Shown here piece after piece: positions 16,551-24,559 of a stretch of 48,291 nt of DNA; the stretch's first letter is position 1; each line of letters begins with the position of its first letter. The stretch comes from Marinisporobacter balticus (GTDB lineage: Bacteria > Bacillota > Clostridia > Peptostreptococcales > Thermotaleaceae), in NCBI RefSeq assembly GCF_004345705.1, contig NZ_SLWV01000028.1, positions 1 to 48,291 on the forward strand, read 5' to 3'. The notes beneath the pieces are model-generated. The model was not told where the DNA came from, did no database searches, and worked only from the letters and a program-made list of their open reading frames with translations. Both the position numbers and the translations under genes were made by a program.

Positions 16551-17385
16551 AATAAATGTAAAACAGATTGAGGATGCTTTAAGGGATATGAGTATAAAAG
16601 CGAATCTTTACGTAGGAAAAGATGTATTGAATGCTTTTGAAGAATCAGAAAAAAAAGAAACTTCTGCTGTAGGAAGAGATATTATAGGTAAATTAATAAA
16701 AAATGCTGAAATTGCTAGAACAGAAGAAATGCCAATTTGTCAGGATACAGGGATGGCTGTTGTGTTTGTAGAAGTAGGGCAAGAGGTAGAATTAGTTGGA
16801 GGAAATATTACAGATGCCATCAATGAAGGGGTTAGACGCGGATATAAAGATGGATATTTAAGGAAATCGGTTGTTTCTGATCCATTAATCAGAAAAAATA
16901 CAGGGGATAATACACCAGCTGTTATTTACTATGATATTGTACCAGGAGATCAGGTAAAAATCACGCTAGCACCAAAAGGTTTCGGAAGTGAAAATATGAG
17001 CAGAATCAAAATGCTTAAGCCATCTGATGGGGTAAAAGGGGTTATAGATTTTGTTGTAGAGAGTGTTTCAATTGCAGGACCTAATCCATGTCCACCGATT
17101 GTTGTAGGGGTAGGAATAGGAGGAACTGTAGATAAAGCCACTTATCTTTCAAAGAAAGCACTTACAAGAAATATTGGGCTACATAATGAAACAGAACATT
17201 TAAGAGAGATTGAAAAAGAACTATTAGAAAAAATAAATAATTTAGGAATAGGACCTCAAGGACTAGGAGGAAATACGACTGCACTTGCTGTAAATGTTGA
17301 AGCTTTCGCAACCCATATTGCTGGATTGCCAGTAGCGATAAATATTAACTGTCATGCATCAAGACATGAAGAAGTTATTATATAG
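16543..17385 (+). CDS. Fumarate hydratase class I, alpha subunit
   Basis: A 280-residue catalytic subunit of a two-subunit class I fumarase (FumA/TtdA family), which interconverts malate and fumarate with a 4Fe-4S cluster. Three cluster cysteines are seen in PICQDTGMAVVF, GPNPCPPIVVG and NINCHASRH. ATG 16543 is preferred, 11 bp after GGAG; a GTG at 16531 overlaps the ribosome site. The context, malic enzyme and fumarate reductase, favours fumarase over tartrate dehydratase. Confidence 0.9.
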   Translation: MRKINVKQIEDALRDMSIKANLYVGKDVLNAFEESEKKETSAVGRDIIGKLIKNAEIARTEEMPICQDTGMAVVFVEVGQEVELVGGNITDAINEGVRRGYKDGYLRKSVVSDPLIRKNTGDNTPAVIYYDIVPGDQVKITLAPKGFGSENMSRIKMLKPSDGVKGVIDFVVESVSIAGPNPCPPIVVGVGIGGTVDKATYLSKKALTRNIGLHNETEHLREIEKELLEKINNLGIGPQGLGGNTTALAVNVEAFATHIAGLPVAININCHASRHEEVII

Positions 17386-17397
17386 GGAGGGAAAGAA

Positions 17398-17949
17398 ATG
17401 GAAAATAAAAGGATGTCTACGCCTTTAACACAGGAGAAGGTGAAGGATTTAAAAGCAGGAGATACGGTTTTGATAACAGGAACCATTTATACAGGAAGAG
17501 ATGCAGCGCATAAGAGATTAATCGATACACTCAATAAAGGAGAAGAATTACCTTTTGATGCAAAAGATGCGATTATCTACTATGTAGGGCCTTCACCAGC
17601 TAAACCAGGTAAGCCAATTGGATCAGCAGGACCTACTACGAGCTACCGTATGGATGATTTGACGGTTCCATTGTTAGAAAAAGGGTTGACTGGCATGATA
17701 GGAAAAGGTGTAAGAAATCAAACGGTAATAGATGGCATGAAAAAAAATAACGCAATCTATTTTGCTGCAATCGGTGGTGCAGCAGCATTAATTGCTGATT
17801 CAATCAAAGAAGCTGAAATTATTGCTTATGAAGACTTAGGCCCAGAAGCGGTTCGAAAATTAACAGTAGAAGATTTTCCAGCTGTTGTGGTAATAGACAG
17901 TGAAGGCAATAATCTTTATGAAACAGAAAGAAAGAAATATCAAAAATAG
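17398..17949 (+). CDS. Fumarate hydratase class I, beta subunit
   Basis: A 183-residue beta subunit of the split class I fumarase. Typical segments are GDTVLITGTIYTGRDAAHKR, YVGPSPAKPGKPIGSAGPTT and a GKGVRNQTV block near residue 100. It starts 12 bp after the alpha subunit with GGGAGGG upstream. Together the two subunits equal the one-chain FumA. No defect is visible. Confidence 0.9.
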   Translation: MENKRMSTPLTQEKVKDLKAGDTVLITGTIYTGRDAAHKRLIDTLNKGEELPFDAKDAIIYYVGPSPAKPGKPIGSAGPTTSYRMDDLTVPLLEKGLTGMIGKGVRNQTVIDGMKKNNAIYFAAIGGAAALIADSIKEAEIIAYEDLGPEAVRKLTVEDFPAVVVIDSEGNNLYETERKKYQK

Positions 17950-17963
17950 AGGAGGCGTACAAA

Positions 17964-19142
17964 ATGAAAGATTATAATAAAATGGCAATCGACTTACATA
18001 TCAAACATAAAGGGAAAATAACGGTAGAAAGTAAGGTGGCAGTAGAAACGAGGGATGATCTTTCTACAGCATATACACCAGGAGTAGCAGAACCTTGTAG
18101 AGTGATTCATAAAAACCCAGAAGCTGTTTACGATTATACTTCAAAAGGAAATTTAGTTGCTGTTGTGAGTGATGGAACAGCTGTATTAGGGCTTGGAGAT
18201 ATAGGACCTGAAGCATCGATTCCTGTAATGGAAGGAAAGTCGATTTTGTTTAAGACTTTTGCTGATGTAGATGCTTTTCCAATCTGTTTAAAAACAAAAG
18301 ATGTAGACGAAATTGTAAATACTGTAAAATTATTGGAGCCCGTTTTTGGTGGGATCAATTTAGAAGATATTTCTGCACCGAGATGTTTTGAAATAGAAGC
18401 AAGATTAAAGAAAGAATTAGATATTCCTGTTTTTCATGATGATCAGCATGGAACAGCAATTGTTACACTTGCTGGATTAACGAATGCGTTAAAATTAGCA
18501 AATAAAAAGATGGAAGATATAGAAGTAGTGATTAATGGATCAGGTTCAGCAGGGATTGCTATTGCAAAAATACTTTTAAGTGTAGGGGTTAAAGATATAG
18601 TTATATGTGATAGTAAGGGAATTATTTATGAAGGATTAGAAAACTTAAATTGGGCAAAAGAAGAAATAGCAAAAATAACAAACAAAAAGAAATTAAAAGG
18701 AACACTTGCTGATGCAATCAAGAATAAAGATGTATTTATCGGCGTTTCAGCACCAAATAGCGTAACAAAAGAAATGGTAAAATCTATGAATGAAAAAGCA
18801 ATTATATTTGCTATGGCAAATCCTACTCCTGAAATTATGCCAGATGATGCAAAAGAAGCAGGTGCATTTGTTGTAGGAACAGGAAGATCAGATTTTCCAA
18901 ATCAAGTGAACAATGTTTTGGCATTCCCAGGTATATTTAGAGGGGCACTTGATGTTCGTGCAAGTGAAATTACAGAGGAAATGAAAGTAGCAGCAGCTTA
19001 TGCGATTGCAAATGTTTTAAAAGAAGAAGAGTTAAGTCCAGATTGCGTAATTCCAAATGCATTAAATAAAGAAATCTCAAAAGTTGTTGCAAAAGCGGTT
19101 GCAAAAGTGGCGATAGAGAGTGGCATCGCCAGGATTAAATAG
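17964..19142 (+). CDS. Malic enzyme (malate dehydrogenase, oxaloacetate-decarboxylating)
   Basis: A 392-residue short-form bacterial malic enzyme that converts malate to pyruvate, CO2 and NAD(P)H. Seen: LSTAYTPGVAEPCR (substrate and Tyr region), FHDDQHGTAIV (metal-binding), a Rossmann VVINGSGSAGIAIAKIL near 190 and ANPTPEIMP. The length matches the roughly 390-residue NAD-preferring forms of Gram-positives. It is the last gene of the operon, 14 bp after fumarase beta, and a terminator follows. It would supply the reductant that the Flx module oxidises. Confidence 0.93.
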   Translation: MKDYNKMAIDLHIKHKGKITVESKVAVETRDDLSTAYTPGVAEPCRVIHKNPEAVYDYTSKGNLVAVVSDGTAVLGLGDIGPEASIPVMEGKSILFKTFADVDAFPICLKTKDVDEIVNTVKLLEPVFGGINLEDISAPRCFEIEARLKKELDIPVFHDDQHGTAIVTLAGLTNALKLANKKMEDIEVVINGSGSAGIAIAKILLSVGVKDIVICDSKGIIYEGLENLNWAKEEIAKITNKKKLKGTLADAIKNKDVFIGVSAPNSVTKEMVKSMNEKAIIFAMANPTPEIMPDDAKEAGAFVVGTGRSDFPNQVNNVLAFPGIFRGALDVRASEITEEMKVAAAYAIANVLKEEELSPDCVIPNALNKEISKVVAKAVAKVAIESGIARIK

Positions 19143-19430
19143 AAGTTAGCGTATGGGGTTTAAATAGGGTGTGTAAGGGAAGTAGATGATTTAAAAAAAA
19201 ACAGGTGTGTATATGCCTGTTTTTTTTATCCGTAGTTCACCAATCTCAATGTAGGTGTATAAGGATTAATTTAGATGAAAAAATTAAAACATTCTATGAA
19301 CTGAATATTGGAAAGATATTGATGAGGAGATTATTCAAGGATAAAAGGTGAATTTTCACATCATTTATGGCATGATGAAGAATAAGGTAGCCTATAGAGC
19401 ACCAGTTGTTTGAAAAGTACAGAAAGTATT
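19143..19430. other. Gene-free stretch between malic enzyme and lacI-type gene
   Basis: Apart from the terminator at 19193-19228, no gene is visible. AT-rich sequence from 19255 to 19400 has only short broken frames. A 23-bp tandem repeat begins at 19408: GTTTGAAAAGTACAGAAAG and its second copy from 19431, with 17 of 23 positions equal; the second copy holds the -35 box and most of the operator of the next promoter. Confidence 0.5.
19193..19228 (+). terminator. Terminator of the Hdr-Flx-fumarate operon
   Basis: AACAGG (19200-19205) pairs with CCTGTT (19216-19221); an A-run before and a T-run after extend the stem and give a U tail. It could work in both directions. It closes the 12-gene operon 50 bp after malic enzyme. 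Confidence 0.8.
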
Positions 19431-19432
19431 GT

Positions 19433-19461
19433 TTGAAAAATACGAAAACGTTTGCTATAAT
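19433..19461 (+). promoter_or_regulatory. Promoter of the LacI-type gene with operator O1 in the spacer
   Basis: TTGAAA (19433-19438), 17 bp, then TATAAT (19456-19461) with an extended TGC before it. The operator GAAAACGTTTGC (19444-19455) fills the spacer exactly, one base off the perfect palindrome seen elsewhere. This predicts autorepression. Confidence 0.75.
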
Positions 19462-19490
19462 TATAATCAAAAAGAAATTGGTGAAAATGT

Positions 19491-20483
19491 ATGATTACAA
19501 TCAAAGATATTGCTAAGGAAATAGGTATATCCTATACGACAGTTTCACGTGCATTAAATGGAAAATCTGGGGTAAGCCCAAAGACAGTGAAAAAAGTTTT
19601 AAAAGAAGCAGAAAAAATGGGTTATCAACCAAATGCTATCGCAAGAGGATTGGTAAAAAAGTATACAAATACAGTCGGACTGGTTATTGCAGATATTACA
19701 AATCCCTATTATCCTTCTATTGCTCGAGGAGTTGAGGATGCTGCAAGAAAAATTGGATATAATGTATTTTTATGCAACACAAATTATGATAAAGACAATG
19801 AAAAAAGTTATTTGAAAACCCTTCAAGAGCAAAGAGTTGATGGGATTATCATACATCCTGCAAAAGATGACTTGCCAAGTATATATGATTTGCAAACGCC
19901 AATGATTTTAATTAATCGTCCTTCTCATGGTGGAAAGACGAGTACAATAGAAGTGGATAATGAAAGAGGGGGATTTTTAGCTACTGAGCATTTGATTCAA
20001 TCAGGATATAAAAGGATTAGTTTTATTGGTGGAGATGTAGTTTCTTATTCAAATAACAAAAGATTAGAAGGTTATAAACAAGCATTGATGAAGTATAATC
20101 AGCTAATAGATGAATCAATGATTGTTCATGGCAGCTTTAAAACTAAAAGTGGTTATACTATAATGGAAAAAATGTTAAAATTAGAAAATCCACCGGATGC
20201 AGTTTTTGCAGGGAATGATGTTATTGCCCTTGGAGTATTGCATTGTGCACAGGATTATGGATTGAATATGCCAGATGCTTTTGGTGTAGTTGGTTTTGAT
20301 AATGTTCAATTTTCTGAACTTCCACAAATTCAGTTAACGACGATAGATCAACCTAAATATTATATTGGTAAACTGGCTTTTGAAATGTTGATAGAAGAAA
20401 TTAGGAACAAAGAAGAACGGATTATTAAAAAAATCGTTTTAGAACCAGAATTGATTATTCGAAAAACAACCCAAAAAAGATAA
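19491..20483 (+). CDS. LacI family transcriptional regulator of the inositol genes
   Basis: A 330-residue LacI/GalR repressor. The DNA-binding helix-turn-helix is at residues 2-25 (TIKDIAKEIGISYTTVSRAL), followed by the hinge helix with NAIARGLV near 53-60, and a sugar-binding core with NPYYPSIARGVEDAA. Ribosome site is weak (GGTGA). It lies directly upstream of the inositol dehydrogenase and transport genes, and four palindromes related to GCAAACGTTTGC surround its regulon, so it is very probably the local repressor. Bacillus uses a DeoR-type IolR for the same job. The inducer is likely inositol or a breakdown product. Confidence 0.9.
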   Translation: MITIKDIAKEIGISYTTVSRALNGKSGVSPKTVKKVLKEAEKMGYQPNAIARGLVKKYTNTVGLVIADITNPYYPSIARGVEDAARKIGYNVFLCNTNYDKDNEKSYLKTLQEQRVDGIIIHPAKDDLPSIYDLQTPMILINRPSHGGKTSTIEVDNERGGFLATEHLIQSGYKRISFIGGDVVSYSNNKRLEGYKQALMKYNQLIDESMIVHGSFKTKSGYTIMEKMLKLENPPDAVFAGNDVIALGVLHCAQDYGLNMPDAFGVVGFDNVQFSELPQIQLTTIDQPKYYIGKLAFEMLIEEIRNKEERIIKKIVLEPELIIRKTTQKR

Positions 20484-20578
20484 AAAAGAATTTTTGAAAA
20501 ACCAGTGAGAAAATCATAAAATTTTCAATAAAATACCTAATATTGTAAAATAATTAACGATATTATGGTCTTGATAAT

Positions 20579-20590
20579 ACAAACGTTTGC
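20579..20590. promoter_or_regulatory. LacI-type operator O2
   Basis: ACAAACGTTTGC differs by one base from the perfect palindrome O3. It lies 143 bp upstream of O3, a distance that would permit repression by looping. Confidence 0.65.
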
Positions 20591-20677
20591 GCTAACAGAT
20601 GAATATTTTAAAAAAATATGACAGCAACAGAGAAAAAACTGATAAATATATAACAAGTATATTCTGAAAATTCTTTA

Positions 20678-20706
20678 TTGACATAAAATAAAGAGTATAG
20701 TAAGAT
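20678..20706 (+). promoter_or_regulatory. Promoter of the dehydrogenase-ABC transporter unit
   Basis: A perfect -35 TTGACA (20678-20683), 17 bp, then TAAGAT (20701-20706). The predicted start near 20713 puts operator O3 just downstream, where a bound repressor would block transcription. Confidence 0.75.
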
Positions 20707-20721
20707 TATCTTAAATTAAAC

Positions 20722-20733
20722 GCAAACGTTTGC
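20722..20733. promoter_or_regulatory. LacI-type operator O3 (perfect palindrome)
   Basis: GCAAACGTTTGC, a perfect 12-bp palindrome, about 10 bp downstream of the predicted transcription start of the dehydrogenase-ABC unit. The same sequence recurs at 25643. Confidence 0.8.
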
Positions 20734-20777
20734 ATTGGAATTATAAAAAACTTTATTTTAGAGGAGTAGAAGGATTT

Positions 20778-21791
20778 ATGAAGAAAATAAAAATAGGTGC
20801 TGTAGGTTTAGGAAGATTAGGAAGACAGCATGCTAAAAATATTGCCTTTAGAATACCGAATGCTGAATTATTAGCTGTATGTAGCATAAATCAAGAAGAA
20901 GTAGATGAAGTACAAAAGAACTGGGGAATTGAATATGGCTATACAGACTATAACGAAATGTTAAGAAATAAAGCGTTAGATGCAATCTTTATTTCATCTC
21001 CATCGGCACTTCATTGTCAGCAGATCTCAGATGCATTAGAAGCAGGATTTCATGTTTTTAGTGAAAAGCCACTAGGAACAACATTAGAAGAATGCAAATT
21101 AGCAGAAGCAGCAGTAGAGAAGCACCAAGATAAAGTATTTATGCTAGGTTTTATGAGAAGATATGATCCATCTTATGCATATGCAAAGAAAAAAATAGAA
21201 ACAGGAAAAATAGGAAGACCTATTCTTTTTAGAGGATATAGCCAAGATCCAGAGCATGCAATAGAAGGAGCAATCAAGTATGCAGATCATAGTGGGGGAC
21301 AATTTATCGATATGGCAGTACATGATATTGACTTAGCAAGATGGCTTTTAGATTCAGAAGCAGAATCTATTTATGCAATCGGTGGATGCTATGCACATCC
21401 AGAGTTTGGTCAATATGATGATGGAGACAACGTTTCAGCATTAATGCAATTTAAAAATGGTACAATGGCATTTTTATTTGCAGGAAGAACAGCACCACAT
21501 GGATACAACGTAGAAACAGAAATCATCGGAACAAAAGGAATACTAAGAATTGCAACCGTACCACAAAAGAATTTAGTAGAAATATTAGATGAACATGGTG
21601 TAAGAAAAGAGTGTTCACAAGATTTCTTAGAAAGATTTGATCAAGCTTATGTAGAGGAGGTACAAGAATTTGTAAATTGTATCATAGAAAACAGAAAGCC
21701 AGCTGTAACTGTATATGATGGTACAAAATCAACAATCATTGCTTATGCAGCAACAGAAGCATTCAAAGAAAATAAATTGGTTAGACTATAA
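20778..21791 (+). CDS. Gfo/Idh/MocA family dehydrogenase, inositol 2-dehydrogenase type
   Basis: A 337-residue NAD-dependent dehydrogenase of the Gfo/Idh/MocA family. It has the Rossmann motif GAVGLGRLGRQHAKN, the FSEKPLG lysine motif near residue 97 and a catalytic DMAVHDIDLARW segment with Asp and His. The start is ATG 20778, after GGAGTAGAAGGA; the longer upstream frame would begin inside the operator. It differs clearly from the second such gene at 31671 in this locus. Being the first gene of the transport unit, it could act on a different isomer (scyllo- or D-chiro-inositol) and feed the main pathway. The substrate cannot be fixed from sequence. Confidence 0.8.
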   Translation: MKKIKIGAVGLGRLGRQHAKNIAFRIPNAELLAVCSINQEEVDEVQKNWGIEYGYTDYNEMLRNKALDAIFISSPSALHCQQISDALEAGFHVFSEKPLGTTLEECKLAEAAVEKHQDKVFMLGFMRRYDPSYAYAKKKIETGKIGRPILFRGYSQDPEHAIEGAIKYADHSGGQFIDMAVHDIDLARWLLDSEAESIYAIGGCYAHPEFGQYDDGDNVSALMQFKNGTMAFLFAGRTAPHGYNVETEIIGTKGILRIATVPQKNLVEILDEHGVRKECSQDFLERFDQAYVEEVQEFVNCIIENRKPAVTVYDGTKSTIIAYAATEAFKENKLVRL

Positions 21792-21910
21792 TTTTTTTTA
21801 TGTGAAATTATCTGAATATTCAGACACAAAATCCGACAAAAAATGAAATCTTGGGTTTAAATGACAGGGTGGAGCAGACTAGTTTTTGACAAGAACAATC
21901 CGAATATAAG

Positions 21911-21938
21911 CTCAAATTCAGAAAATCAGGAATTTGAG
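21911..21938 (+). other. Intercistronic hairpin before the binding-protein gene
   Basis: CTCAAATTC (21911-21919) pairs perfectly with GAATTTGAG (21930-21938), 30 bp before the binding-protein start. No U-run follows, so an RNA-processing or stability role for the highly needed binding protein is more likely than termination. A perfect palindrome TCTGAATATTCAGA also lies near 21810-21825 in the same gap. Confidence 0.5.
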
Positions 21939-21968
21939 TTATATAAATAAAAAAGGGAGGAATATATT

Positions 21969-22934
21969 GTGAAAAGGTTGTTTGCACTATTATTAATTGT
22001 TGTGATGAGTGTTTCTTTATTTGCAGGATGTGCTGCGAAAGAGGAGGCTCCAGCTAGTGGCGAAGGCAAAGCAGAAGGAAAATTGAACATAGGAATTTCT
22101 ATTTCTAGCTTTGATGATACTTTCTTAATGTACATGAAGGATGGGATGGATGCATATGCAAAAAAATTAGGCGAAGAAGTTGAAACGACTTATGTGGATG
22201 CAAAGGAAGATGCAATCAAGCAATTAGGGCAAGTTGAAAACTTTATAGCACAAGGTGTTAATGCGATCATTGTTGTTCCAGTTAATACTGAAGCTACTGG
22301 CCCGATCACACAAGCTTGCCAAGAAGCAAACGTTGCACTAGTATATGTAAACAGATTACCAGATAACTTACCTGAAGATATTATCTTCGTTGGCTCTCAA
22401 TCAATTGACGCTGGTATTTTCCAAATGGAATACTTAGCTGAACAAATGGGTGGAACAGGTAATGTGGTAGTTTTAATAGGTAAATTAGATAATGAAGCTG
22501 CAATTAAGAGAACAGAAGGGGTTAAAAAGGTTATAGAAGAAAAATATCCTGATATTAAAGTAATCAAAGAACAAACAGGTGAATGGTCAAGAGCAAAAGG
22601 AATGACAGTTATGGAAAACTGGCTAGCAAGTGGAGATCAAATCGATGCAGTAGCATCTAATAATGATGATATGGCATTAGGTGCATTAATGGCAATTGAG
22701 GCACAAGGGAAACTTGATGATATAATAGTAGCTGGCGTAGATGCTACACCAGATGCTTTAGCAGAACTCGAAAAAGGTAGATTAAATGCTACAGTATTCC
22801 AAGATGCTGAAGGACAAGGTGGCGGAGCGATGGAAGCTGCTATTAAAAAAGCAAAAGGTGAGCAAATAGAAAATAGAGTATGGATTCCATTCCAATTAGT
22901 AACACCAGAAAACTACAAAGAATTTATGAAGTAA
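21969..22934 (+). CDS. Sugar/inositol ABC transporter substrate-binding lipoprotein
   Basis: A 321-residue periplasmic-binding-protein type I lipoprotein. A signal peptide with hydrophobic core FALLLIVVMSVSLF and lipobox FAGC at residues 18-21 are visible, then an acidic linker and the ribose-binding-like core (IGISISSFDDTFLMYMKDGM; AIIVVPVNTEATGPI; NNDDMALGALMAIEA). GTG start at 21969 after GGGAGGA. It belongs to the RbsB/IbpA group; with iol genes around it, inositol is the likely ligand. It is flanked by hairpins that could raise its mRNA level relative to the other subunits. Confidence 0.9.
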   Translation: MKRLFALLLIVVMSVSLFAGCAAKEEAPASGEGKAEGKLNIGISISSFDDTFLMYMKDGMDAYAKKLGEEVETTYVDAKEDAIKQLGQVENFIAQGVNAIIVVPVNTEATGPITQACQEANVALVYVNRLPDNLPEDIIFVGSQSIDAGIFQMEYLAEQMGGTGNVVVLIGKLDNEAAIKRTEGVKKVIEEKYPDIKVIKEQTGEWSRAKGMTVMENWLASGDQIDAVASNNDDMALGALMAIEAQGKLDDIIVAGVDATPDALAELEKGRLNATVFQDAEGQGGGAMEAAIKKAKGEQIENRVWIPFQLVTPENYKEFMK

Positions 22935-22941
22935 TATAAAA

Positions 22942-22979
22942 ACATAAAGGATATCAATATGCGTTGATATCCTTTATGT
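22942..22979 (+). other. 16-bp perfect hairpin between binding protein and ATPase genes
   Basis: ACATAAAGGATATCAA (22942-22957) pairs without a mismatch with 22964-22979 across a 6-nt loop. No U-run follows, so it is not a standard terminator. It probably protects the 3' end of the binding-protein mRNA and lowers expression of the ATPase and permease. Confidence 0.75.
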
Positions 22980-23015
22980 AAAAATATGAAGAAAAATAAT
23001 GAAAAAGAGGTGAAA

Positions 23016-24515
23016 ATGATGGACAATGATTATATTTTAGAAATGGAAAATATAACGAAGGAATTTCCAGGGGTTGTGGCATTAGATGATGTGCAACTAA
23101 AGGTTAAAAAAGGAAAAGTACATTCATTAATGGGTGAAAATGGTGCGGGAAAATCTACACTAATGAAAACAATCATCGGTATCCATCAACCAACGAAAGG
23201 CAAAATCAAATGGAAAGGACAAGAGATGGTCATAGAAAATACAAATCATGCATTAAGTCTAGGTATTTCTATGATTCACCAAGAATTAAGTCCTATACCA
23301 TATATGACGGTTGCTGAAAATATATTTTTAGGACGTGAACCTGTAGGAAGATTTGGATTAGTAGACCATAAAAAAATGGAAAAAGACACAAAGGAATTAT
23401 TAAATAACTTAGAAATCGACATTAACCCTAAAGAAATAATGGCTAATTTAAGTATTGCCAATACACAAATGGTAGAGATTGCAAAGGCAATATCGTATAA
23501 TTCAGATTTAATTATTATGGATGAGCCAACATCAGCCATTACAGAAAAAGAAGTAGCAAATCTTTTTAAAATTATAGAAAAATTAATAAGCAAAGGGGTC
23601 GCTATTATCTATATTACCCATAAAATGGATGAAGTATTCAAAATTTCAGATGATATAACTGTTTTTAGAGATGGTAAATATATTGATACTAAACCTGCAA
23701 AAGAGCTAGATCATGATAAATTGGTTCAATTGATGGTAGGTAGAGAATTAAAACAAGTTTTCCATAAAGAAAAGGCTAAAATTGGAGAAGTTATTCTAGC
23801 GGTTAAGAATCTAACAAGAAAAGGATATTTTAAAGATGTAAGCTTTGAGGTAAGAAGAGGAGAGATTTTTGGTATAGCAGGGCTTATGGGTGCTGGAAGA
23901 ACAGAAGTAATGGAAAATGTATTTGGGATTACAAAAAGAGATTCAGGAGAGATTTATATTAAAGGACAAAGGGTGGAAATTAACACACCTGAAGATGCTA
24001 TTAAGCATAAGATGGCACTACTAACTGAAGATAGAAAATTAACAGGGATTTATTTAATGCTTTCTGTTCAAGATAATATGGTTGTTGCAAATGTTAAAGA
24101 CTATTTGAATGGATTCTTATTAGATAAAAAGAAAATTGCTAAGGTTTGTGAGGAAGAAATAGAAAAGCTTTCTATTAAAACACCAAGCAAAGAACAAATT
24201 ATTGGAAATTTAAGTGGAGGAAATCAGCAAAAGGTTTTAATTTCAAGATGGTTGCTTACACAACCTGATATATTGATTCTAGATGAACCTACAAGAGGCA
24301 TCGATGTAGGGGCAAAAGCTGAAATTCACAAATTAATGTCAAAGCTTGCACAGCAAGGAAAAGCAGTTATTATGATTTCTTCAGAGCTTCCAGAGGTATT
24401 AGGAATGAGTGATCGTATTATGGTTATGTATGAAGGTAGAAAAACAGGAGAGATTATGAGAGGAGATGCAACACAAGAAAATATTATGTATTTAGCAACA
24501 GGTAAGGAGCATTAA
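23016..24515 (+). CDS. Sugar/inositol ABC transporter ATP-binding protein (RbsA/MglA type)
   Basis: A 500-residue protein with two fused ATPase domains, as in RbsA. The first domain has Walker A GENGAGKSTLMK, a signature-like LSIANTQMVEIAKA and Walker B LIIMDEPTSA; the second has a degenerate Walker A (GLMGAGRTEVM), a good signature LSGGNQQKVLISRW and LILDEPTRGID. Degeneration of one site is usual for this family. ATG 23016 follows AGAGGTG; an ATG three bases later or one at 22986 are less likely alternatives. It energises the permease encoded next. Confidence 0.9.
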   Translation: MMDNDYILEMENITKEFPGVVALDDVQLKVKKGKVHSLMGENGAGKSTLMKTIIGIHQPTKGKIKWKGQEMVIENTNHALSLGISMIHQELSPIPYMTVAENIFLGREPVGRFGLVDHKKMEKDTKELLNNLEIDINPKEIMANLSIANTQMVEIAKAISYNSDLIIMDEPTSAITEKEVANLFKIIEKLISKGVAIIYITHKMDEVFKISDDITVFRDGKYIDTKPAKELDHDKLVQLMVGRELKQVFHKEKAKIGEVILAVKNLTRKGYFKDVSFEVRRGEIFGIAGLMGAGRTEVMENVFGITKRDSGEIYIKGQRVEINTPEDAIKHKMALLTEDRKLTGIYLMLSVQDNMVVANVKDYLNGFLLDKKKIAKVCEEEIEKLSIKTPSKEQIIGNLSGGNQQKVLISRWLLTQPDILILDEPTRGIDVGAKAEIHKLMSKLAQQGKAVIMISSELPEVLGMSDRIMVMYEGRKTGEIMRGDATQENIMYLATGKEH

Positions 24516-24559
24516 AAGTTTTTAAAGGGATGGGGACAAATAGAAAGGAGTAAGATCAT

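Noticed and set aside
19408..19453. Start of a CRISPR array
   Set aside because: Only two imperfect, directly abutting copies without spacers, and no cas genes.
22942..22979. Intrinsic terminator between binding protein and ATPase genes
   Set aside because: The stem is perfect but no U-run follows, so termination is unlikely; listed as an RNA stability hairpin.
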